This document shows, in pieces, positions 16,288 to 22,137 of a stretch of DNA of 22,137 nt. This DNA comes from Bacillota bacterium (GTDB taxonomy: Bacteria > Bacillota > Bacilli > Paenibacillales > NBRC-103111): the NCBI GenBank assembly GCA_023391955.1, contig JAEWAA010000411.1, forward strand, positions 1 through 22,137, given 5' to 3'. The notes under the pieces are model-generated. The model did not search any database. It saw nothing but the letters and a program-made list of their open reading frames with translations, and had not been told where the DNA came from. How positions within the stretch are numbered: the stretch's first letter is position 1; every line of letters starts with the position of its first letter. The position numbers were made by a program, and so were the translations under genes.

Positions 16288-16304
16288 CCATTTTATCAAA
16301 ATGG
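16288..16304. promoter_or_regulatory. Perfect inverted repeat upstream of the AAA+ gene; operator candidate
   Basis: CCATTTT-ATC-AAAATGG (16288-16304), 7-bp arms with a 3-bp centre, flanked by further partial symmetry (GTT ... TAAC). It lies about 35 bp before the GTG start. On the minus strand it contains GATAAAAT, which could serve as a -10, but I see no matching -35. It could bind a dimeric repressor; this is inference. Confidence 0.4.
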
Positions 16305-16373
16305 TAACACAAACCAGCCGGATAGAAAACCTCAACCGGTGCCGGCCTCTCTGGAAAGCTGTATTCCCAACGC

Positions 16374-16407
16374 AAAAAAAGCATGCCCCGCCACCGGAAA
16401 CATGCTT
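16374..16407 (-). terminator. Rho-independent terminator after adenosine deaminase
   Basis: On the minus strand AAGCATG (plus 16401-16407) pairs with CATGCTT (plus 16379-16385), with a further weak TTTCC/GGGG pairing inside the loop, followed by a U run (plus A run 16374-16380). It separates adenosine deaminase from the AAA+/patatin pair. Confidence 0.8.
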
Positions 16408-16433
16408 AATCCATATCGAATCACCAATCCCCC

Positions 16434-17492
16434 CTAAGACACCCGGATTCCCAGCTCCCGGAAGCGGGTCCGGAATTGCCCGGCCAGCTTCTGCTTGGCC
16501 TCCTTCTCCAGGAAGGCCGCCTGTATGCCGTTCATAATCAGAGCCGCCACCTCCTCCTTGCCGAAGCCGAAGCGTTCCGCCAGAACGGCATACTCCCGCT
16601 GGAGACAGGTGCCCGACACCGTGGGATTATCCGTATTGATAGTCAGCACAAGCCCCTGGTCCCAATATTCCCGGACCGGATAATGCTCCCATGCGGAAAC
16701 CGCCTTGGTCTGAATATTGCTGACGGGACATAGCTCCAGAGGGATTCCCCCGTCCCGGACCAGCTTCAGCACATCCGGATTCTCCCGGGCACGCACGCCG
16801 TGACCGATGCGGGCGGCACCCAGCCGGTTAACGGCCGTTGCTATATTCTCAGCTCCTGCAGCCTCCCCGGCATGGATGGTCACCGGAAGCCCATACCGCC
16901 CGGCACGGCGGAATACCTCCTCATGGAGCTGCGGCGGGTAATGGGCTTCATCCCCGGCCAGATCCACCGCCACCAGCCCCCGCTTCCGGTAATCCGCTGC
17001 GGCATCCACAACCTGCAGATTATCTGCCTCCCCATGGTGGCGCATGCAGATGGCGATCCCCCGGGCGGTCACTCCCAGCTCCCGCTCCCCCCGCTTCAGC
17101 CCCGCCAGAACATGGGCGATCACCTCATCCGCCTTCAATCCCTTACGGGTATGGAGCATGGGGGCAAAACGCACCTCCAGATACCGCCCGTTATGGTCCG
17201 CCGACTGCACCACCGTCTCATAAGCTACCCGTTCCAGCGCGGAAGCCGTCTGAAGGTACGGCAGCACAAAATCAAACTTGCCCAGATACTCCACCAGGCT
17301 GGCGCAGCCCTCATCAATTTGCATCAGCTGGAGCAGCCGGGCATCGCTTTCCCCAGACAGGGGGTTACGGTTACCCTGCTCCAGGGCCAGCTCCCGCAGC
17401 GTGTGCGGCCGGACGGAGCCATCCAGATGTACATGAAGGTCCACCATAGGAAGCTCGGACAGCCAAGCATGCTTCTTTTCCGTTTCCATCAT
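16434..17492 (-). CDS. add: Adenosine deaminase
   Basis: A 352-residue cytoplasmic zinc enzyme of purine salvage that converts adenosine (and deoxyadenosine) to inosine and ammonia. The metal and catalytic residues are all present: His20/His22 in DLHVHLDGS, His207 and Glu210 in TIHAGEA, His231 in RIGHG and Asp288 in NTDNP. The length is normal for bacterial enzymes. The start is taken at ATG 17490-17492 with GGAGG 8 nt upstream (plus 17501-17505); the frame stays open 33 codons further up to 17591, but those residues look unlike the family and overlap the promoter. A second ATG follows at once and could also serve. It has its own terminator, so it is a single-gene unit, divergent from the DedA-like gene. 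Adenine deaminase-like members of the same superfamily are possible but less likely. Confidence 0.93.
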   Translation of the reverse strand: MMETEKKHAWLSELPMVDLHVHLDGSVRPHTLRELALEQGNRNPLSGESDARLLQLMQIDEGCASLVEYLGKFDFVLPYLQTASALERVAYETVVQSADHNGRYLEVRFAPMLHTRKGLKADEVIAHVLAGLKRGERELGVTARGIAICMRHHGEADNLQVVDAAADYRKRGLVAVDLAGDEAHYPPQLHEEVFRRAGRYGLPVTIHAGEAAGAENIATAVNRLGAARIGHGVRARENPDVLKLVRDGGIPLELCPVSNIQTKAVSAWEHYPVREYWDQGLVLTINTDNPTVSGTCLQREYAVLAERFGFGKEEVAALIMNGIQAAFLEKEAKQKLAGQFRTRFRELGIRVS

Positions 17493-17574
17493 CCCTTCCG
17501 CCTCCTCCGAACAGGTAATAGCCATTATTCCATGCTTGAAATCCTTGCGGACGGCAGCTGTGTGTGAGATTATT

Positions 17575-17601
17575 GTTATATAAAGTAACATAAAATTTCA
17601 A
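17575..17601 (-). promoter_or_regulatory. Possible promoter of adenosine deaminase
   Basis: On the minus strand TTGAAA (17596-17601) and TATAAC (17575-17580), with a short 15-bp spacer in an AT-rich island. The boxes are good but the spacing is below the optimum. The place, about 80 bp before the start, is suitable. Confidence 0.45.
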
Positions 17602-17691
17602 CCGGCGCTACTTTTTTTGAGACAGGGACAGGCCCATTTTTTCCGGAGACGGGGTATATATAAGGGAGGACTTAAGGAGGCTGCTGCGGGA

Positions 17692-18387
17692 ATGAAATTA
17701 TGGATCAAAATCGTCTCTTTCGCACTCATCGCCGCTCTCCTGCTTGTGGCTTGGCGTTCGGATTTGGTGACGGGCATGTTGTCCGGCGATCCGGAGGCTG
17801 GACAGAAGGTCTCGGAAAACAGCCGGTATTTGTTTCTGGGTTTAATGCTGCTGTTGATGGTCATCCAGAATTTATTTACGGTCATTCCGTTTATCCTGCT
17901 GATCACCATGAATGTCAGCATTCTCGGCTTTGCCGGCGGGTACCTCTGGAGCTGGGCCACCAGCATCCTGGCAGGCGTGGTTTCCTTTTGGGCGGCGAGG
18001 TATTGGCTGCAGGATTTCTTCGCCCGGTGGCTCAAGCCGTCCCTCCGGGACCGCATCGAGGACAACGCCTTCTGGGTGGTGTTCATCGGGAGGGTCTTCC
18101 CTTTTGTCCCTACCAGCGTGGTCAATGTGGCGGCGGGCTTAAGCTCCGTCAGCATGCGGCCGTTTCTTTACGCCACCGTTCTGGGCAACATGATCTATAT
18201 TTTTGTGCTGGCGCTGGTTCCCTTGGGAATCATGTCGGTTAAGTTCGAGCCGTATATGTATGTCATCATGCTCCTTCTGGCCGGAGCTTCGGCTGTGGGG
18301 TGGAGGGTGCGGAGAAGCAGGCGCAAGCGGAAAGCAGCAGAAGAGCGCGCCGGCTCCATTGCCGACGAACCGTCTGTCATCCATTAA
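17692..18387 (+). CDS. DedA/TVP38/TMEM64-family membrane protein (VTT domain)
   Basis: A 231-residue inner-membrane protein with about five to six hydrophobic segments (5-22, 48-70, 76-104, 128-150, 158-182, 187-205) and a strongly basic C-terminal tail (RVRRSRRKRK). The core motif GRVFPFVPTSVVNVAAG (133-149) is the Arg/Pro/Asn-containing re-entrant-loop signature of the SNARE-associated/DedA superfamily. Members help move phospholipids or undecaprenyl phosphate across the membrane; the exact substrate here is not known. The start at 17692 is preferred because AAGGAGG lies 11 nt upstream and a signal-anchor-like helix follows at once; the frame is open 25 codons further up without a ribosome binding site. 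Divergent from add; no terminator seen, but repeat locus B follows. Confidence 0.85.
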   Translation: MKLWIKIVSFALIAALLLVAWRSDLVTGMLSGDPEAGQKVSENSRYLFLGLMLLLMVIQNLFTVIPFILLITMNVSILGFAGGYLWSWATSILAGVVSFWAARYWLQDFFARWLKPSLRDRIEDNAFWVVFIGRVFPFVPTSVVNVAAGLSSVSMRPFLYATVLGNMIYIFVLALVPLGIMSVKFEPYMYVIMLLLAGASAVGWRVRRSRRKRKAAEERAGSIADEPSVIH

Positions 18388-18470
18388 GGCGGGTTCACTC
18401 GCACTATTGCGGGCAGGCAGACTCCAGGGCAGGAAGCGTCTTTATAACAAACCGCTATAACCTCTGATTC

Positions 18471-18653
18471 TAACGGCGGTGGAAGCCTTTATTTCCCCAA
18501 AAACACCCCCTCAAAAAATCTAACGGCGGCCAAAGCCGCTATTTGGACCTGTTGCCCTGCAGCAGGCCCTTTTTTTAGCCAATAGCGTCTCCTGCTTCCG
18601 TTAGAACATCCAGCCCTCCGTTTAGCGGCAAATAGCGTCTCTCACCGCCGTTA
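18471..18653. repeat. Cluster of four 24-bp TAACGG...CTATTT elements, two direct and two inverted (locus B)
   Basis: Plus-oriented copies lie at 18471-18494 and 18521-18544 (TAACGGCGG ... CTTTATTT / CGCTATTT) and minus-oriented copies at 18580-18603 and 18630-18653 (AATAGCGTCTC ... CCGTTA). The outer copies can pair into a long stem around a GC-rich centre. The elements match the 24-bp elements at 13752-13775 and 13811-13834, so the family occurs at two places in this window. This stretch (18388-18729) contains no gene. The function is unknown; mRNA 3'-end structure for the DedA-like gene is one possibility. Confidence 0.75.
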
Positions 18654-18667
18654 GAAAAACCCTCATG

Positions 18668-18677
18668 CATACATAAT
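18668..18677 (+). promoter_or_regulatory. Possible sporulation-type -10 (sigma-E/K-like) for the coat genes
   Basis: CATACATAAT resembles the CATA-NNN-TA -10 element of mother-cell sigma factors, with a mismatch. An AC dinucleotide lies a suitable distance upstream, but no strong -35 is seen. Late mother-cell expression would fit coat proteins. This is a weak call. Confidence 0.3.
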
Positions 18678-18694
18678 TTCCCTGAATAAGGGAA
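18678..18694. repeat. Short inverted repeat upstream of the coat genes
   Basis: TTCCCT-GAATA-AGGGAA, perfect 6-bp arms, followed by TTTT. It lies between the possible -10 and the ribosome binding site, so it could be an operator, an attenuator or a 5' mRNA-stabilising hairpin. No function can be assigned. Confidence 0.35.
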
Positions 18695-18729
18695 TTTTAA
18701 GTCTGGTCAATACAGAAGGGAGGATGAAC

Positions 18730-18987
18730 ATGCAAACACCTACAGCCAAAGAACTGGAGTATATCGTAGACTCCATGTCCAACGAGGAACTGATGCTCAA
18801 GCAATGTGCCGCCGTGGCCTCCATCACCACCAATCCGGCTGTGCGCAGCCTGTGCCAGGCCCATGTGCAAACCCATGAGCAGCACCTGCACACCCTGATG
18901 AACGCCCTTCATCAAGGGCTGAACAGCGCCAACGGCCAATTCAACGCCAATCAGCAGCAATTTAGCGGTATGATGCAGCAACACTAA
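18730..18987 (+). CDS. Small spore coat-associated protein
   Basis: An 85-residue, mostly helical, Gln/Asn-rich soluble protein (MQTPTAKELEYIVDSMSNEE; C-terminus QFNANQQQFSGMMQQH). It has no signal peptide. Its helical region (about 5-65) looks like half of a CotF-type four-helix fold, and the next gene encodes a CotF-domain protein, so a spore-coat role is inferred from context. The start is ATG 18730, 6 nt after AGGGAGG (18717-18723); the ATG at 18724 would touch the ribosome binding site. It is followed by the second coat gene after 17 nt, clearly one operon. Confidence 0.7.
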   Translation: MQTPTAKELEYIVDSMSNEELMLKQCAAVASITTNPAVRSLCQAHVQTHEQHLHTLMNALHQGLNSANGQFNANQQQFSGMMQQH

Positions 18988-19004
18988 TGGAAGGAGGAGA
19001 GCAT

Positions 19005-19430
19005 ATGCATCAGCAAAACCAATACGGTCAATACAATCAGGATCATTTCACGCAGCAACAGCAACAACAGCAACAGCAAGCCGTCCAAAATCTTCTGCCC
19101 GAAAAGGATTGGCTCTACACCGTCCTTTGCGACCTGAAGCGGACCGCCCGCGAATATGCAACAGCCATCACGGAATCCAGCGATGATTCCTTGCGCAAAA
19201 TCTTCACCGATCTCCTGAACAGCACCCTGACCATGCAATGGCAGGTCTATACGCTCATGAAGCAAAACAACATGTACAACGCTTCCTCCCCGGCTCAGGG
19301 CCAGGAGATCCAGAAGCAAATCCAAACCTACCAAAAGTCCGGCCAGGAGGCCTTCCAGTTCGCCAAGCAGAAGCTCGGCCAACAAGTTCAGCAGGGCACA
19401 GGCAGCTCCCAGCAGCAGATTTACATGTAA
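19005..19430 (+). CDS. CotF-family spore coat protein
   Basis: A 141-residue protein with a CotF domain (about 30-95; LPEKDWLYTVLCDLKRTARE ... DLLNSTLTMQWQVYTLMKQ), which in Bacilli marks spore coat proteins laid down late in sporulation. The N-terminus is very Gln-rich, with nine consecutive Gln encoded by mixed CAA/CAG codons (near 19055-19080), and the C-terminus is Gln/Ser-rich ending in QQQIYM. No signal peptide. The start is ATG 19005 with GGAGG 7 nt upstream (18993-18997); the earlier in-frame ATG at 18987 overlaps the previous stop codon and has no proper site. Second gene of the coat operon, followed by a terminator. Confidence 0.88.
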   Translation: MHQQNQYGQYNQDHFTQQQQQQQQQAVQNLLPEKDWLYTVLCDLKRTAREYATAITESSDDSLRKIFTDLLNSTLTMQWQVYTLMKQNNMYNASSPAQGQEIQKQIQTYQKSGQEAFQFAKQKLGQQVQQGTGSSQQQIYM

Positions 19431-19478
19431 GAAAACGCGTGGCCTAAGCAGCCGGCGGTTTCAGGTCTGCGGACCTTC

Positions 19479-19516
19479 AGCAAGCGGGACTCCCTCGGGG
19501 GTCCCGCTTGCTTTAT
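19479..19516 (+). terminator. Terminator of the coat operon
   Basis: AGCAAGCGGGACTCC pairs with GGGGTCCCGCTTGCT around a 4-nt CTCG loop, 15 pairs with one G-U, then TTTATA. The T run is short, but the stem is very strong. It directly abuts the stop codon of the convergent response regulator and may stop both transcripts, although the minus side lacks a U run. A smaller hairpin AGGTC-TGCG-GACCT lies just before it. Confidence 0.8.
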
Positions 19517-20604
19517 ACGCCCTCCAGCAATTCCTTCAGCGTAAGGGAGGGCTCCAGCCCCAGCTCCCCCATATACTTCTCCCGCATCTGCCTGTACAGC
19601 TCCTCCATAGCCGCGGAGCTTCCTTGCTCCCGGAGATGAAGCAGCAGATCCCGGTAATGGGAGTCGGTATACGGCTCCAGCTCAATACGCTTGCGCAGCA
19701 CCGCTTCCCTGCGGCCACCCTTAGCCTGCCCGGCCGCGTGATGCAGATATTCCAGGAAGGAGAAGCGGAGCTTGTACCGCCTGGTTTCCGCCCAGCCGTA
19801 GCTTTCCTCCTCCAGATAGTCGCCCCGGTACAGCGCCAGCGCCTCGGCAGCACGGCTCCCGCCCCGGTCCGAAGCCAGCAGCTGCTCCAGCTCATCCGCA
19901 TCGCAGCGCAGGTCCTCATGATTCATCATGTAGCGTTCATCGGCAAAGGAAACCATCTGGCCGCAGCCGCCCTGCTTCAAGGTATGGCGCAGCTGGTAGA
20001 GGGAGGTATGAAATAAGGTCTGGGCCTTCTCCAGATCATGCTCCGGCCACAGGCTGTCCAATATCCGGTCCCGGTAAGCCGGCCCCTTCTGGTGCAGGAG
20101 AAACGCGAACAGCTCCCGGGTTTTTTTGGTCCGCCACGCCAGCAGGCTTCCCGACTCCCCATACACCTCCAGGCTGCCCAGCACCTTGACCCTTAGACCG
20201 GGCTCTTCAGACAGTCCTGCGGCCGCTGCGGAAGCCCCAGGCCCCCGCCGGGCTTTGTACCGCTCGACAGTACGCGCCAGACGCTCCCGGGAGACAGGCT
20301 TCAGGAGATAATCCATCGCCGAAAGGTCAAAGGCTGTCACCGCATACTGCTGGTATGCCGTTACAAACACAATTTCGGCCTCCGGGCAAAGCTCCCGGAG
20401 CCTCTCGAAAGCAGCCAGACCGTTCATCCCCGGCATCTCAATATCCAGGAAGATCAGATCCGGCTGGTGCGCCGCTGCCGTGTCCAAGGCCTCCTTCACC
20501 TGGACGCACTTGCCCACCAGCGCCACACCTTCAATTTCCCCCAGCAGAATCTCCAAAATATCCAAAGCAATCCACTCATCGTCCACTACCAGGATCTTGA
20601 TCAT
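19513..20604 (-). CDS. Response regulator with receiver and SARP/BTAD-type output
   Basis: A 363-residue cytoplasmic transcription factor. The receiver (1-120) has D8/D9/E10, acceptor Asp54 in FLDIEMPG, and Lys102 in DYLLKPV. A linker is followed by a winged-helix DNA-binding domain (about 139-225, VLGSLEVYGESGSLLAWRTK ... RDRILDSLWP ... LYQLRHTL) and a helical BTAD/TPR-like domain (about 235-360, ALYRGDYLEE ... RIELEPYTDSHYRDLLLHL). This is the known receiver-SARP-like architecture of Bacilli and Clostridia regulators. The ATG overlaps the TGA of the upstream kinase (ATGA), so the pair is translationally coupled and the kinase is its likely partner. It is clearly paralogous to the regulator at 1-491. 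The regulon is unknown. Confidence 0.92.
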   Translation of the reverse strand: MIKILVVDDEWIALDILEILLGEIEGVALVGKCVQVKEALDTAAAHQPDLIFLDIEMPGMNGLAAFERLRELCPEAEIVFVTAYQQYAVTAFDLSAMDYLLKPVSRERLARTVERYKARRGPGASAAAAGLSEEPGLRVKVLGSLEVYGESGSLLAWRTKKTRELFAFLLHQKGPAYRDRILDSLWPEHDLEKAQTLFHTSLYQLRHTLKQGGCGQMVSFADERYMMNHEDLRCDADELEQLLASDRGGSRAAEALALYRGDYLEEESYGWAETRRYKLRFSFLEYLHHAAGQAKGGRREAVLRKRIELEPYTDSHYRDLLLHLREQGSSAAMEELYRQMREKYMGELGLEPSLTLKELLEGV

Positions 20605-22137
20605 GAGATATACGGCTCCTCCGGAAGCTGGAATGTGAAAACAGTTCCTTCATGCTGCACGCTTTCGATCCACAGGCGTTCCCCGTAGAGCATCTGCAGC
20701 CGGCGGGACACATTGCGGATGCCTACTCCCGCCGCTTGGCCAAGCTTGATGGTTTCAAGCCGCTCAAGAGACATCCCGGCGCCATTGTCCGAAACGGTGA
20801 AGCGCGTCCCGCCGCCCAGCCGTTTCACTTGAATTTCGACCTTGCCGCCCTCAGGCTTCTGGCCGATGCCATGGCGGACCGCGTTCTCTACCAGCGGTTG
20901 AAGCAATAGCGGCGGCATCATACAATCCGTGTCCGGATCAATCTCGATGGACACCTGAAGCCTTGGTCCGAAACGCAGCTGCTCAATGGCCAGATACGCC
21001 CGGACCACCTCCAGCTCATCCTGGAGCGGAACCCGCTCCTGCTGGAAGCTGTAGGTGAATTTGGCGCGCAGATAGGTCGTCAGCTGGTATATGGTTTCCC
21101 GGAGCTTGTCCGGGTCCTTGTAGCTTAAGCCGATCAGGGAATTCAGGCTGTTGTACAGAAAATGGGGCGTAATCTGCGCCTGCAGGTATTCCATCTCGTT
21201 TTGGACGGCATGGCGGGAGGCACGTTTCATGGCCAGCAGCGACTCGGCCCGGGCACGGAGCTCCGCCAGCTCGAAGGGCTTCTGCAGGATATCATTGGTG
21301 CCTGCCTCGAACGCGGCCACTACATCCTCCTGCCGTCCGGAGGCGGTCAGCATCAGCACAGGAAGCTCCGCATGGCTGTACCGCTTGCGGATTTCCCGGC
21401 AGATATCCAGCCCGGAGATAACGGGCATCATCAGATCCAGCAGCACCAGCTCCGGCCTGCCCGCCCCCTCCAGCCAAACCAGGGCGTCGGCGCCCCCGGT
21501 GAAGGCTTTGTAGCCCCAGCCCATGGAGGCAGCAACCTCCATCAGCACCTTCAGATTCGCCTCCTCATCATCCACCAGAAGAACCAGCCCCTCCTTGCCC
21601 GCAGCCTCAAACGAACGCACCGTCCGGGGTCGGGCCGGAAGCTCCGCAGCCGGAAGCTCCGTTTCTCCGGCGCTGAGCGTACGGGCATACGACAGGGCGG
21701 AACGGGCTATGGGCAGCGTGAAGGTGAAGCAGCTCCCCATGCCGGGCTCCGAACGCACGGTGATGGTCCCGTCCTGCAGCTCCACCAGCTGGCGGGTAAT
21801 GCTCAAGCCCAGACCTACACCGGGATTCCACCCCGTTTCCTCCGCCTGCTGGAAGGGCTGGAAGATCCGGTCCAGCGCCTTGGCGTGAATCCCGCAGCCG
21901 GTATCCTCTACCGATATGGCCATCATGCCGTCTACCACACGGGCGGAGATGCGCACGTAGCCACGCTCCGTAAACTTGAGGGCATTCTCGGCCAAGTTGT
22001 GCAGAATCTGCTTCAGCCGGTTCTCATCCGCATACAGAAGGGGCAGATCATCAGCCAGCTCATTTTTCAGCTCCACATTTTTTTTGACCATGGAGACTGC
22101 CAGCATATCCAGGACAAGCCGCACTGCCAGCCCCAGG
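20601..22137 (-). CDS. Hybrid histidine kinase: HATPase, receiver, LytS-type kinase core (partial, runs off right edge)
   Basis: The C-terminal about 511 residues of a kinase whose N-terminus, including any HisKA and sensor region, lies beyond the right edge; the frame stays open to the last base. Numbering from the GTG at 22122-22124, the visible part has a HATPase_c with N box DENRLKQILHNLAENALKFTE, G1 EDTGCGI and G2 GVGLGLSI; a receiver (about 180-295) with Asp230 in VLLDLMMP and Lys in ILQKPFE; then a LytS-type core with QITPHFLYN (His321), N box QPLVENAVRHG and a final HATPase (DNGAGM ... GVGIRNV). This is the same order as the kinase at 516-3596. It overlaps the response-regulator start by 3 nt. 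An unseen 7TMR-DISM-like sensor is expected by analogy only. Confidence 0.92.
   Translation of the reverse strand, partial: LGLAVRLVLDMLAVSMVKKNVELKNELADDLPLLYADENRLKQILHNLAENALKFTERGYVRISARVVDGMMAISVEDTGCGIHAKALDRIFQPFQQAEETGWNPGVGLGLSITRQLVELQDGTITVRSEPGMGSCFTFTLPIARSALSYARTLSAGETELPAAELPARPRTVRSFEAAGKEGLVLLVDDEEANLKVLMEVAASMGWGYKAFTGGADALVWLEGAGRPELVLLDLMMPVISGLDICREIRKRYSHAELPVLMLTASGRQEDVVAAFEAGTNDILQKPFELAELRARAESLLAMKRASRHAVQNEMEYLQAQITPHFLYNSLNSLIGLSYKDPDKLRETIYQLTTYLRAKFTYSFQQERVPLQDELEVVRAYLAIEQLRFGPRLQVSIEIDPDTDCMMPPLLLQPLVENAVRHGIGQKPEGGKVEIQVKRLGGGTRFTVSDNGAGMSLERLETIKLGQAAGVGIRNVSRRLQMLYGERLWIESVQHEGTVFTFQLPEEPYIS

Noticed and set aside
17491..17591. 33-residue N-terminal extension of adenosine deaminase
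   Set aside because: The extension overlaps the promoter region and has no ribosome binding site; the strong GGAGG with 8-nt spacing supports the start at 17492.
18683..18714. Sigma-G-type promoter (TGAATA ... CAATACA) for the coat genes
   Set aside because: The -35 is good, but the spacing and -10 are poor and the start site would fall inside the ribosome binding site.

Overview
The window looks like chromosome from an endospore-forming member of the Bacillota, most probably Paenibacillus or a close relative. The evidence is a CotF-type spore coat gene pair, a c-di-AMP (ydaO/yuaA-type) riboswitch in front of an NlpC/P60 hydrolase, large hybrid histidine kinases paired with response regulators carrying a SARP/BTAD-like output, strong AGGAGG ribosome binding sites and moderately high GC. 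I see no rRNA, tRNA, CRISPR array, phage or transposase genes. The genus call is inference.

Layout. (1) 1-3596, minus: a two-gene signalling operon of a 1026-residue hybrid kinase followed by a response regulator cut by the left edge. The kinase has a sigma-A-like promoter with an 11-bp-period direct repeat over its -35. (2) 3921-6021, plus: a c-di-AMP riboswitch and a secreted NlpC/P60 peptidoglycan hydrolase with terminator, then fabV (trans-2-enoyl reductase) with its own promoter and terminator. (3) 6114-11945, plus: one 1921-residue protein made of an N-terminal domain, a DUF11-like domain and about 18 divergent carboxypeptidase-regulatory-like repeats, ending in a perfect terminator. 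(4) 12036-13411, plus: an MFS transporter with its own promoter. (5) 13411-14053: about 640 bp without a gene, built largely from three kinds of short degenerate repeat. (6) 14054-17601, minus: adenosine deaminase with its own terminator, then an AAA+ ATPase and a patatin-like lipid hydrolase, probably co-transcribed. (7) 17692-18387, plus: a DedA/TVP38-type membrane protein. (8) 18471-18653: a second cluster of one of the repeat families in region 5. (9) 18730-19512, plus: two small spore coat genes and a terminator. (10) 19513-22137, minus: a second kinase/response-regulator operon paralogous to the one at the left edge, with the kinase running off the right edge.

How the parts work together. 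The two signalling operons share an unusual kinase layout: a HisKA/HATPase core (the HisKA part is visible only in the left copy), an internal receiver, then a LytS-type second kinase core. Both feed receiver-SARP/BTAD regulators. The cell-wall hydrolase is under a c-di-AMP sensor, as is common for this riboswitch class. The remaining genes look like ordinary single-gene units. Several start codons can be improved over the longest reading frame by ribosome-binding-site spacing: fabV, add, the AAA+ ATPase, patatin, the DedA-like gene and both coat genes. The least explained features are the leaderless giant repeat protein and the two repeat-rich intergenic regions. I see no complete, clearly novel multi-gene system.
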